Assembly: GCF_003263785.1 (NCBI RefSeq) | Contig: NZ_JYJK01000005.1 | Span: 1-38,749 of the forward strand | Source of the DNA: Vibrio variabilis | GTDB taxonomy: Bacteria; Pseudomonadota; Gammaproteobacteria; Enterobacterales; Vibrionaceae | Length of the DNA stretch: 38,749 nt | Reading direction: 5' to 3' | Shown: positions 17,475-29,255 of the stretch, piece after piece | Layout of the letters: the number at the start of each line of letters is the position of its first letter | Position numbering within the stretch: the stretch's first letter is position 1 | Translations under genes and position numbers: made by a program | The notes under the pieces: model-generated | Told to the model about the DNA's origin: nothing | Seen by the model: the letters and a program-made list of their open reading frames with translations, nothing else | Databases searched by the model: none

Positions 17475-20400
17475 ACGTCATAACCCTACCCTTGATTTAG
17501 GTTTCTTTCAGCCGCACGAACTGAGCTTCGAGCAATTGGTATTGTGGGCGAAACAATTTGCCACGCTTATCCCGTATCGCAATGAATTCGACCAACGAAC
17601 GGGGGACTGGGGAGTCCTATTTGAAAAAAATGAATTGGTCGTGTGTGCAGCGATCCTCTCTGTCGATGAAAAAGCTTGGAAACAGCAGTTCAAACAAACC
17701 CAGCATAGCGATATCGAGCAAACCCTCAGCGTTATTCTCGGCATCTTCAAGCAGATTGAAGATTGGTATCACCATCTACCGAGCTCCCCAGAAGTGAGCT
17801 ATCAGTTGAAATTGACGCTACTTAACGCATGCCAAACGCAGTTACGTGAATCATTTCAGCAGCTTTATCATGTCACACCAAGTCAATACCAAACGCAGTT
17901 TGTCACCTTTGATGCCATGTGGCGGCTCACGACTTCCAAGTCCCCAAAAGACAAAACCAACGTACCTGATAAAGCCAATACCTCGACAACGAGCAACGTC
18001 TATGAAGAAGCACAGCACTGCTTATCACGCATTTTTGTTGTGATCGCATCAATCAAACATGAGTGCAGAAAGACATTTGAGGTATCGTTAAAACATGGCG
18101 AACATCCTCCTCAGTTGGCGCTCTATCTTAGTTTTCTTAAACTGTTTGAACGTGCCCAAGCGCGGATTAACACTTTCACTCACAAACATCTGCTGTTCTA
18201 CTATCGAGATGTGCTAAAACAAGCACCGCAGCAAGCCACTCAATCACCTGTGTATCTTAAGCTGTCTAAAAGCAAGGCCAGTCAGCAGCCCGTCGTGATT
18301 GAACAAGGTCATAAATTCAGTCCAGGTAATGGTGCAGATTTTTCACCGATTATTTATCACGCTGCCTATGGCATGAATGTCACTGACGCCGAAGTCTATA
18401 AGCTGTTTCACTTTAGTCTTCGCAGAGACCCACTGATTTCACCTGAAAAAGAGCTTGGCCTACCTTCGAGTGTCACTGGCCAAAAGCGCCATCTCGACCC
18501 AGAGATGACATGCCAGCAAAAGCTTGAACTCGAATCTTTTGCTGTGTTCGACAACGCCAAGCCACTGACCAGCGACAGAGAACCAGAACTTCAGGCGATG
18601 GGACTCACCTTATCAGATCCCATACTCACTATGGCTGAAGGTGAACGAGAGCTGAGCCTGGTATTCGAGCTTCAAGAAGTAGGCAGTAGTCAGCTTTATC
18701 AAAGATTATCGCTACTTAGTCGAGCAGATAACGATAACAGCCCACTCACCGATGATGAAATCGTTGCAGCCTTCGCAACCGTCATCAAAGAAATCATTGA
18801 ACTACAAGCGCATATTTTTAGTGATTGGCAGTTACAGATAAAGAGTCAAGAAGTGGTAGATCATATCACCATCACGGCACTTAAGGCGTTGTTGCCTCTA
18901 GCTCCAGAGGCACAACTGCAAACACTTTACCGCGAACTGTATCTCGCGCTGCTCAACATTACGACGCAAGAACTGCTGCAACATTCAAACACCAAAACGA
19001 ACAAGGCACTGCTGTTTCGAGTTCTCGGTCAACTTATGGCACGGCAAGCACTGTATCGGCAACAGTGGCTTGGAGACGAGCAAATTGCCACTATCACGTC
19101 GCTCATCAAATCGCTTGTTGACGTCAACCTTATTGATGCCACCGTGCAAGCCACTCTAGAGAGGCTTCTGGTTTACTCCCATGTTCAGACCTTTTATGAG
19201 TTATTCGAAGACGCGTTTGATGTCGAAATCACGACAGAGGCTGGATGGGTAAAAGTCGATCACGCTCAGCTTGTTCCTATGGATGAAAAGCAGAGCGCTG
19301 ACATGGGCTTTGCCCTGCACATAAAGTTAGAGCCGGGTTTTGCTGCGATAAAACCTGTTAAACCTGCTAAGCCGACAGTGATAGCTGAGAGTGACCCTAC
19401 TCTGCGGCTAACACTCAAATCTCAGTGTCATTGTTTCCTTTATGCCGTGCTCAGAGATTTTGAGCTTTCTGAAGTGGACATTGATTGTGATGTTGCGGGT
19501 GTATCACAGTTACAACTATTCAACCCTGATGGCCAAACGGATCCTAGTCAACCGTTCTACCCCTTTGGCGCTCAGCTAAAGACAATGCTTACTTGGTGAT
19601 CGCTAGTCAAGAACTTGCATCCAAGCCGATTCACCGAATGAGTTTTCATTTTGACTGGGCAGATCTCCCTCAGACTGATGATGGATTTAGAGCGCACTAT
19701 TCGGCCTATCCTTTTGAGTTCAACAACCAGAGCTTCAAAGTCTCAACTCAAGTGCTCAGCAATGGCCGCTGGGGACAGATTGGCTCAGATACACAACCGC
19801 TGTTTTCACCGAAATATGGACAGTTGGCTCGTCACCATCATATCGGCATAAAGAGCATGCAAAACAGTTTTGTACCAAATATTCAGCCGTGGCCTGTCAT
19901 GCCCTATAGCCCTCAATCACCAATCCGCAATGGCCTATTCAAGCTCACCCTAACTGAGCCAGACTGCGCCTTTGGCCATCACGACTATGCGTTGTTACTT
20001 ACTCAAACGCTGAGTGAAAATGTCAAAACGAAAAAACCAAAGCCGCTGCCGAATGCACCTTACACACCACTGGTGGATAAGCTGACATTGAGTTACCGAG
20101 CTAGAAAACGGATTACGCTGACTGAAATTAACGCCAATGAAACCTGTCGTATTCGCCATCTTCACCCATTTGGCGAGTCACAGGTATACCCTCGCGTCGG
20201 AAACCGGAAAGTCACTGCAGCAAGAATGCTGCCTCAATACAACGAAGATGGGCACGTGCTGATTGGGCTTAAAGCTCCGATCTATCTGGTTATCTCAATT
20301 TGTATTTCTTGATGGCAGAGGAATCTTCACTACTAACCCCATTTTCATCTCGAGATTATCAATGGTATTACTTAGTCGATAATGCCTGGGTGCCACTTCC

Positions 20401-21508
20401 AGCCAAAAATATGATTCATGACACCACGCAAGGATTCCTTAACTCGGGCGTAGTCACACTCGATATCCCCGATGTTGCGAACACCGAGCATACGGTAATG
20501 CCAAACGATCTCTATTGGTTGCGAGTAAGCACCAATAAAGGATTAGGCCAATATCCTAAGTGCTACCACGTCGCGACTCACGTGATACAGGCTAATCCAA
20601 GTGACAATGTCACTAAATCGACGACACCTTTCGCCAAGTGGCAGCATCAACCAAAAATTGCCAATCTAGGCACAATCGCTCAACTCACCCCCATGGCACA
20701 GTGGCAAGCTCATGAAACTGAGCGCGAATGGATCACCAGAACCAGCGAAAGCCTCAGGCACAAAGGCAAAGCAGAAAACCCTTGGGACTACGAGCATATC
20801 GTCCTACAACAGTTTCCTGCTATCGGTGCGGTAGATTGTTTTTCAGGTCGCCAGTTTGATAGCGACCAACCCAAACCGGGGCATGTATTGCTTACCGTAA
20901 TGCCGAGTCAACTTAGCTGTGAACACGATCCTTGTGAGAGAAAAAACGTCAGCGCGGCGGATTTGCTCGCCATTCAGAACTATTTGGCCAGTGTCAGTCG
21001 CCCACAAACCAGAATCGCGGTTCGCAATCCCGGCTATGAAGAGATTCAAGTACGCTGCACGGTCGCCTTTGCCAAGGGCGTCCATCACGGATTGGCGCTG
21101 CGACAATTAGAATATTCCATCACGCAAGCTCTATGTCCTTGGCACCCAGATAGCCTCAACAAAGGTTTAGGTTGGACGTTGTCACTATCTAAACTCACCG
21201 CATTTATTAATCAGCAGCCGAACGTCACACATGTAAGCGGCCTATCGGTAATCAAAGTGACCCGAGAGCCAAGCCAAGAATATGAGCTGCTTGATAGCGC
21301 ACGCGTCGACGAACCTATTTCAGCGAAACTGCCGTGGTATTTGCTCATTTCCGCCAAGCATCATCAAATCAAACTGTCATCACAGCACCATGCTGTTGAG
21401 CCCAGCCCTGCTGGGGTTGGCGATCTCACTATTGGCGAGCAATTTATCTTAGCGAGTGATGAGCGTGACGATATGCCAAACAGCGATAACGGTAAAAGGA
21501 GTCATTAA
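17458..21508 (+). CDS. Large baseplate-J/gp6-like wedge protein (Afp11-like), frame broken at two sites
   Basis: Three consecutive reading frames are pieces of one 1350-residue baseplate protein. The first (to ~19585) opens LDLGFFQPHELSFEQLVLWA, like Afp11 N-termini. One A added at 19584-19585 joins LKTNAYLVIASQELASKPIH. One base added at 20276-20277 joins LKAPDLSGYLNLYFLMAEES. The last part carries the baseplate-J core: DLYWLRVSTN, RTSESLRHKGKAENPWDYEH, IVLQQFPAIGAVDCF, VSRPQTRIAVRNPGYEEIQV and a C-terminal WTLSLSKLTAFINQQPNVTH. Proteins of this type dimerise and connect wedges around the hub. The small fibre-like gene starts two bases after the stop with GGAG in front. Reading it as three separate genes would be wrong, because neither downstream piece has its own ribosome site. 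Confidence 0.87.
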
Positions 21509-21510
21509 CC

Positions 21511-22326
21511 ATGCCAAAACGAAATCGAAGCACACTTAAGAATTTCTTTCGACCTGGGAACATGCCTTCAGCAGAGCACTTTTCTGATCTTATCGACTCA
21601 TGTGTAAACCAGGTTGAAGATGGGTTTGAAAAACCACCAGCAACAGGATTGCAGCTGACAGCACTCGATCAGGAACACCTACTCAGCTTCTATCAGCAAA
21701 GCGACCGAGACACTGCGCTTTGGCATATGGGATTGGACGCAAAAACCACCAACCTGCACTTTCGCAACAACCCAGTAGCCGATATCACCGATGGCCATGT
21801 TGTCGCCGCCCCTAACCTCACCCTAACGCCAACTGGCCTAATGGGGGTAAACACTGCCGAACCGAAACAGACGCTGGATGTAAACGGCACTCTGGCATCA
21901 CATGGGCGTGCCGGTGCTCAAACGGTTGAGTCTTTGATCCCGGCTGACGGTCAATGGCACGACATAACCGATAAACTTGAAGGCTGCCAAATGCTGGAAG
22001 TGGTCGCTGGTATTGGCATTCGTCATACTGGACGCTACGCCATGCTACATGCCATCGCCACCAATACTTGTGCACCCAACCATTGGTGGTGGCAGTGGCG
22101 GCGCAAAAACCCCATTAAAGCGCAGCACGCTTTTTTCCGTTCCACTGCCGACAAGCTCAGGTTGCGCTGGCGACATGAAACAGAATCCGGTACGGAGCGA
22201 CCTTATCGACTACAAATTCGTACCAACACCAGCTATGGCGAGAATCGCTACATCCGTTACCACATTACCAAGCTATGGCATGACGACTACATGACGGAAT
22301 GCGAAGTGAAAGGTGACAGTCAGTAG
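21511..22326 (+). CDS. Small fibre-like eCIS protein
   Basis: This 271-residue intact protein sits between the two big baseplate genes. The N-terminus MPKRNRSTLKNFFRPGNMPS, then AEHFSDLIDSCVNQVEDGFE, resembles a conserved start seen in eCIS and Bacteroidetes fibre-like proteins and probably docks on the baseplate. The middle part, VAAPNLTLTPTGLMGVNTAE then PKQTLDVNGTLASHGRAG, resembles phage tail-fibre shaft repeats. The C-terminal ~120 residues (DGQWHDITDKLEGCQMLEVV, NHWWWQWRRKNP, YGENRYIRYHITKLWHDDYM) look like a compact beta-rich head. No long Afp13-like fibre gene is present, so this is the best candidate receptor-binding or anchoring protein. That function is inferred. Confidence 0.7.
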   Translation: MPKRNRSTLKNFFRPGNMPSAEHFSDLIDSCVNQVEDGFEKPPATGLQLTALDQEHLLSFYQQSDRDTALWHMGLDAKTTNLHFRNNPVADITDGHVVAAPNLTLTPTGLMGVNTAEPKQTLDVNGTLASHGRAGAQTVESLIPADGQWHDITDKLEGCQMLEVVAGIGIRHTGRYAMLHAIATNTCAPNHWWWQWRRKNPIKAQHAFFRSTADKLRLRWRHETESGTERPYRLQIRTNTSYGENRYIRYHITKLWHDDYMTECEVKGDSQ

Positions 22327-22334
22327 GAATAGCA

Positions 22335-24787
22335 ATGACGACCACCATATCTAGGCAAGCGCACAACGACGACCCCGACAAGTTTGAACGATTGTTCCAA
22401 CTTGGGATCACCTATATCCAAGCGCTCAGTGGCAAGGTATGGACGGACTACAATACTCACGATCCCGGGGTTACTATCCTTGAACAAGTCTGTTTTGCCC
22501 TCACGGACTTAATCTATCGTTGTGACTTCGATGTGCAAGATGTGTTGGCCAATCAATATGGCATTATCGACTATGAACGTTTAGGGCTCGTCGCTCATGA
22601 CACCATTTTTGCCCCACCTCCGCAGACTGGCGCAGACTATGAGCGCTATTTAAATTCCAATATCCCTGAGCTCGAAAAGATCTGGTTTCAACCAGATGAG
22701 GAATATCCATACAGTGGGCTTTACCAGGTATCGGGATTGCTGCAGCGTTTCTATCGTCAGCGCAGCACAAACCAACAAGCTATTTCAGCCCAGAGTAAAC
22801 CTCTCGATCACGCCAGTGTCGCAAGAGCCATTCGCGTCGCCTATTACTCTGTCCGTGGACTGAATGAAGACATAGAAAATGTCACCATTAGCGGAGAGCA
22901 TGAAGTCGCACTGCGCGCTCACATCGAACTCAGTGACGAAGAAAATGATGCCAACCACATCGCCGCTTATGTTTATCAAGCTACATCGCAGTGGTTGCGC
23001 GAGAGAAACAGCGATGATGTTTCAGTGCTGCTTGAATCGCTTCTCTCTATTTCAAGTGTTGTTTCCGTTTCGGATTTAGAACTCGTTCCTTATCAACCAG
23101 CGAATGACGGTGACTCGCAGCCATCGCTTCCAAAGCACGCCAGTTTGATCATGCCTGAGAATCAAACGGAAATTGGGATCACTCTGATACAAAACCAACA
23201 TGCGCTATCGCTTGATGCTGCAGACATTATGATCCAGATAGAGCAAATTCGTGAAATCAGCACCGCCACGCAGCAGCAAAGCGAATCATGGTATGAATTA
23301 CCGACTGGACAGTATCGACAGCTCAATAGCTATGAATCGATTCAAACGCTTTTTCCTCGTAATTACCAACTGGCTACGAAGCTAATCAATCGCTACGACC
23401 CAAAATCGCAGGCAGAGCGCCACCAATTGCGCAGCTACCTACTACTTTTTGATCAACTGATGGCGAACTTTTGCGAAGACATCAATCAGCTGCCAACACT
23501 CTATTCCATCGACTATCAGGGCTAGCAAGCTATCAGCACCATGAATTTAATGACAACGAGTTCTTGAGTATCGGCAATCACTACCCCGAGGATATTGCCG
23601 CAAGCCTTAAATCATTACAGCAACATTTCGACCCTTATCCGCAGCGTAAGGGACGTATTTTTGATTACTTGATTGCTTTGTATGGTGAGCGCTATCCCGA
23701 TACTTTGCATCGAGCTTTCAATCCGTATTACAGCGATGAAGAGCTGGAGCAGCGATTACTCGCTCTTAAGCAGCGCTATATTCGCCATATCGCAACCATC
23801 ACGAACCAGCGCGGCGTTGGGGACAACTTGTTAGACCATAACCACCGCGGCGGCTACTCCGAGCGGCTTGGTATGCTGCTTGGTATGATGGGCAATGACA
23901 ACCTTCAACTATCCGGACAAAGCGCTGGTGTGAGTCCAACGATTACCGAATATCTGCTCAATGTGGTATCAGATAAGGATTATCGCAGCAGTGACATTGG
24001 TAAAACCGCCCTTTTCGAACTGCAAGCTGCGGTTGAACCTTTGATGACCTCACTGCCAGAGCCTAACAAGTTGGTCTCGCTGAGTATTCAACTAAAACGC
24101 CAATTACGCGCATCTGTCTATGCAATTAGTGGGCAGACTCTACCAGAGTCGCTACTGCAATTTGGTGTCGACCATCGCCGCTATCGTATCTTACAAAATG
24201 GCCAAGAAGGTGAGTTTCGTTTGCTGTTTGATATGGGTGGAGACGATCCTCAGCGTTGGCTCTACATCGCCAAGTACAACCGTCAAGACAAACTAGTACG
24301 ATTTTGCGAATGGCTCCAAGCGTGGTTGATTGAGTTGAATCAGCGCTCCGAAACCCTGTACGTAGTCGAGCCGATAACGCTAAGGAACGTGGTTGCTGGT
24401 AGGGCAGAAACTAATAGTAACAATGACCAACCCGAGGGCTGCAAACTACAGAACCAGCAGAGTACGCGAAACATCGATGAACTCGCCAACCGTCTCTGCA
24501 TAGTGCTACCTGGTTTCACTGCACGGCATCAAAACTCCCTGTTTAGACAGCAGGCTGAAAAACTGATCCGCGACAATACGCCAGCACATCTGTGTATTCA
24601 GGTTCTTTGGCTCGATTTTTACAGCTTCTATGAGTTTGAAAATCGCTACCACAGCTGGCGCAAGGCAAAAGCAAACGTACTCGACACACCGTCCAATGAG
24701 TTACAAAGCCATTGCGATGACGCTGCGAGCCAGTTGCGAGAAATCCTAAGTCAGCCCCACGTAGCGAGTGAGGCGTTGCTGTTATGA
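22335..24787 (+). CDS. Second baseplate wedge protein (Afp12-like), frame broken by one single-base loss
   Basis: This large protein opens with PDKFERLFQLGITYIQALSG then KVWTDYNTHDPGVTILE, a motif of eCIS and phage baseplate proteins. YALTDL-like FALTDLIYRCDFDVQDVL follows. The frame stops at SIDYQG because GGG at 23519-23521 lacks one G. GGGG gives SIDYQGLASYQHHEFNDNEF and a total of 817 residues. The second half contains QRKGRIFDYLIALYGERYPD, LKQRYIRHIATITNQRG and RGGYSERLGMLLGMMG, a region also seen in family members. By order (after Afp11, before the tape measure) it is the Afp12/gp7-like partner. The stop overlaps the tape measure ATG as ATGA. Confidence 0.78.
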
Positions 24788-27700
24788 TGAACAACAAAAC
24801 GCTCAGGCTCGACCCAAATGCTCAACATCATTCTATCCATCATGTATCGCTGGAGGTTGATTTTGACCGTAGCGAACTTGCAGAGCAGTTCGCGGCCGAG
24901 ATTTGTCCCAAACTGGTTGCGGAGATCCTTCCAAGTGTGGAAGAAAAACTGAACGCATTTATCCCAGCGGATATGGTGATTAAAATCGACAACCTTTCTG
25001 TTGATTTGGGCACTATTCAGTTGAAGTCAAAAGATAATGTCGGACTTTACAGCGCACTAAAAGAACAACTCACATGGCAAATTTACGACCAATTGTCGCG
25101 GAAACTGAGTAGCTCTAATTCAGGCAATCGTCGAACTCGGTCAGAAACTTCGAATAGTGCGTCAGCGAGCTCAACCAACCCCATTTCCACAGAACCGCTC
25201 ACCTCATTTGAATGGCAGCAAGCTTGGCATTTTCTCAATACCGGTCTCCTTGATTGGCCATTCCAACACACTCGCCGCTGGAAGATAGTGGCGTAGAACG
25301 GGTATTACTCGAAAACAGACAGCGACTAAGCCAAGCCCTTTCTCAAAGCAATCGCCCCAATAAAGTGCTTGGACGAATGACTCAGCAGCTGTCGTCAGCA
25401 ACCCTAGCAGCCTTGCTACCGGCATTGAACCAAGCTCAGCGACGCGCTTTGATGGCGATGTTACTTCAACGCCAACACCTAGAGCCTGAACTGCAATCCG
25501 TTTTACGCCAAAACTGGCAGACACAAATTGTTGATGCCATTCAAGCTCGGAGGCTAGATCCGATAATGGCGTTCTGGGATCCTTTGCTTTCTCGTTATCA
25601 CCTAGCTGTGGTTGAAGCACTCTATCAGCAAGCCCACAACGCCTCATTGCCTGTATTACTGGTCGACTCGCTATCCGTTAAGCAGAGGCTGGCGCTCTTT
25701 CATCGTTTGGAGCCGCTTGAATATCCATTTTTACACCAGCTATTGAGCGCACCCGAACTTTGGATGCAATCAGAGCAACAACCGCACTATCGAGAAGCCT
25801 CCTCTTCCAGCGAAGTTCCAGCTTTTCTGTGGCAGTTCACGTTTCACTTTGTGCTTGTCGAGCGTGGCAGCCGATTCAACAAACAGCAATACATGCTGGG
25901 TTTGGTTGGCCACATGGCGGCAGAGCGCAATCTCGATATCCAGACTTTGATTGCCGAACTAAGATACCACCTAAGTTCAACTCACGTTGATGGTTCACTG
26001 CGTCAGCAGATGCTACGGATGTTGGACGAGTTCGCACTTGATGATGAGACATACTCGGTCAATCGTAAGGAGCCAACTGACAATGTCGTAACAGCCGATT
26101 TGATCCACCGCCTTAAGTCAATGGGAAGTAGTTCAAGCATGTTGCCGCTGTTAGAAAAAATACTAAATGACGAGTCCTCGTCGAAAGAGTTATACCGGCA
26201 GTTCAATGTAGATGTGGATTTACAACAGGCTTTGTGGTCGTCACTGCCCAATGAATGGATTGAGCGCTTAATCGAGGTGTTTAACCATGTTCAACGCGAT
26301 GTCATTGAGGCGCTGCCCATTGCTTCGCCTGCTGAAATTAGAGAATCGAAGTCTTCACTTAAACACAAATGGGAGGCTCTCACCAAACAGCAACCTAAGA
26401 CTCAAACATTTCATCATCGTCTACTGATCGCATTGAAATCAGGTAACGAAAACAGCTTAAAGCAGGCTTGGCCTGACAATCCGAATACCCTAAAGTCGCT
26501 GCTGCTTTGGTCTGGGCAGCTTGCGGCAGTCCGCCGCCATTGGGTGGATAGCTACTCCAATACCACCCTAATGACCTTTACCGAAGTAATAGAGCCCGCA
26601 GCACTGCCCATCGTGAGCCAAATATTTAGTGAACAAGAGACTATTCGCCGCTCTCTGCATGAACTCACCCCACCCGCGCCAATCGATGCCAATACACTTC
26701 GCGACAGCCTTTGGGAGTTTACATTCAGCTATTTGCTGGTTGAACGCGGCAGTGAGTTTAATAACCTCAGCTACCTGCAATCACTGACCGAACAAATGGC
26801 GGCCAGACGTAATGTTGAACATGAAGTGCTGGTCACATCCTTGCTCACTCTGTTTTCTGCCAGCTCGTCATCCGGAGCAAGTCACGTACTCTCCAAGGCT
26901 CTACTCACCATATCTTCGCAATTTAATCAGCCAAGCCCCCAAGGGGTAAAATCGAAGACCAATGAACTGGCGGCTTTATCCGAACTTAACACCCACGCAC
27001 TCCAGCTTTGGTTAGAAGTAACGAAGCAGTTTACCCACTTTTCTCCACAGTTTTGGGTTGCACTGCTAAACGGAGAACCTAAGGTCATTCAATCTTTCGT
27101 TGAGCAAACACACATAAAGTCGAATAGTGAAAATGGTCAATCTCAACGCCTTATCAGCGCTTTAATGGCAACTCCAACTGTTCAGCAGCGCTGGTTAGTG
27201 AAAATGTCCGATCAAGATTTGCTTGCTTTGTTTGCTTGGCTGAACCCAAAACGGCAAGCAATTCAGCCTTTGTTATCCTTGGTGTTAACACTACAAATCC
27301 ACAAGGCAGAACTGCGCTCGCTTGGTGTTTCCGTTGGTTTGATCGAAACCAAAGTGCTCATATGGCAGCCATTACTTTCTCTGCCATCTAACTTCAGGGG
27401 GCAGCAAGCAATATTAGAATCTGCGCTGCACACTCTCATATCTTCGATAGCAAAACGCAGCCTAAAGCATGAAAGTGATATCGCTGATAAATTGCTGTCT
27501 TTAGATGGGTTCTCTTGTGAGCAACATCGCCATACTTGGCTGAGTAGATCTCTAAACAGGCTTTCATCAAAACAGTTGAGCCGCAAAGTTATTGAGCAGT
27601 GGGTAGCCGATATTCAGTCGGAAAACTCAACCACAGCTTGGACATCGGAACAGAAGCAGCGCCTCATCGAAACACTGACCAATCGAACCGTGGATACAAG

Positions 27701-29243
27701 TCGAGCTCAGTTAAAACCAGATAGTCGAACCATTCGTCGCATTATCAAACGATTGCAGATCACTAAGCCAATAAGCCTCGACCTTCCATTGGTTTGTGAC
27801 CTTATTGCAGCTTTTGATATTCCGGTGACTTGGCTTTATCAACAACTGTTGGGCTCAAACCCTCCGCAGACATCGCGCGAATGGTTTAGCGTCATTGTCC
27901 GTCAAATACAGAATCAACACCCCACAACTAAAGAGCAAACGCTTTATGAACAACTAGCGACATGGCTTAAATCTCAAAAACCACCTCGTTATCAAGACTG
28001 GTTAGACTCGATTCCGACTCCTCCGTCTGTACCTCAGCTGATTGAAAACCTGCTAACCAAAGACCACACCAAGCAAGCTATTTCCTCTCTTCAACAAGCG
28101 ATTGACTCTGCTCCGCGAACGCTCAGTCAGCAGCTGACCAATGTGCTGCAATCGAGAGAGAAGCTTGAACACTGGATTGACTCCCTAACATCAGCGACGC
28201 ATTTGGCGCTTGTTATAAAACTTAACCCTAACCTCTATGCTTTGGTTCCTCTTTACCAAGCACTCATGTCACATGCCAATCAAAGTCAGCGCATTCACGT
28301 CGTTTTTTGGAAACTGGTGTATCAGCGAGTGGTGTTGATGGGTGCGTTTGCCAATCCATCGCAAACACTAAGTTGGTTAGTTGCAGAGCTTTGCCATGCG
28401 CCTGAGGTACAGCAGCAATTTCAGCTCAAGTCGGCTGAGAGCTTGCCATTTTTATCAAAACTAGAGCTCTCGGACTCTCTACTTCAAGTAAAAAATAGGT
28501 TGTCAGTGAGGCATGCGACAAGCGGGTCAAACAGTTCAAAAAAACAGCCTTATAGCGAGAGCACACCTATCATTCAGCCACAAAACGTCGACGCTAATCA
28601 CCCAGAGGTTGCGAGTATTAACCAAGCATTAGCTCTCCCTCGAGAGCAGCACTTAAATACTGCAGTGAAAGCGACAGCGAACGACGAAGTGGAAAATGAA
28701 TCCCTCAATTGGCCATATAAAAAAGACGACGTTGAATACGCTGAGCCCATCACTGTCACCAATGCAGGGCTGGTGATTGCTTCAACCTACATCCCAGCTC
28801 TGTTTCAGCGCCTTTCTCTCACCAATAACCAAGGATTTGTTAGTGAAGAAACTCAAGTGCAGGCTCTATTTTGCTTGCAGTACTTAGTAGAGGGCGTGAG
28901 TGAAGCTCCGGAGTACTTATTGGTACTCAACAAAATACTGTGTGGCATGGACATCCAACAACCCATACCTACCGATGTCGAACTGCCAGACAACGCGAAA
29001 CAAACCATCGATGGTCTACTGACGGCAATGATTGCCCATTGGAGCGCAATCGGAACCACATCGATTGAAGGTTTACGGACGACATTTTTACAACGCGAAG
29101 GCTATTTGACTAAAGAAGACAACCAATGGCAGTTACAAGTGATTCCCGGTACGTTTGACGTGCTGCTAGACCAACTGCCTTGGAGTTTTCAAACCATCAA
29201 ATACCCATGGATGGATCAACCTCTATTCGTGACTTGGCGCTAA
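24784..29243 (+). CDS. eCIS tape measure protein (CIS_TMP family), frame broken by one single-base loss
   Basis: This 1486-residue protein fills the tube lumen and sets particle length. The N-terminus, HHSIHHVSLEVDFDRSELAE then KIDNLSVDLGTIQLK, is the CIS tape measure signature. The frame stops after GLLDWP and is restored by one base at 25258-25259 to give DWPIPTHSPLEDSGVERVLL. Two copies of a ~45-residue module are visible near residues 347 and 641 (LWQFTFHFVLVERGSRFN and LWEFTFSYLLVERGSEFN). The C-terminus is diagnostic: NAGLVIASTYIPALFQRLSL, LVLNKILCGMDIQQPI, EGLRTTFLQREGYL and LLDQLPWSFQTIKYPWMDQP. No transmembrane segment is seen. It is followed after 12 bases by the membrane protein gene. 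Confidence 0.88.
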
Positions 29244-29255
29244 GGACACCCTGAT

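Noticed and set aside
17458..21508. Three separate baseplate genes
   Set aside because: The second and third pieces have no ribosome sites. One-base repairs at 19584 and 20276 give continuous family-like sequence, so they are one gene.
11247..24787. Type VI secretion system
   Set aside because: Single fused sheath rather than TssB/TssC, and no TssJ, TssL, TssM or ClpV. The ATPase has one AAA module.
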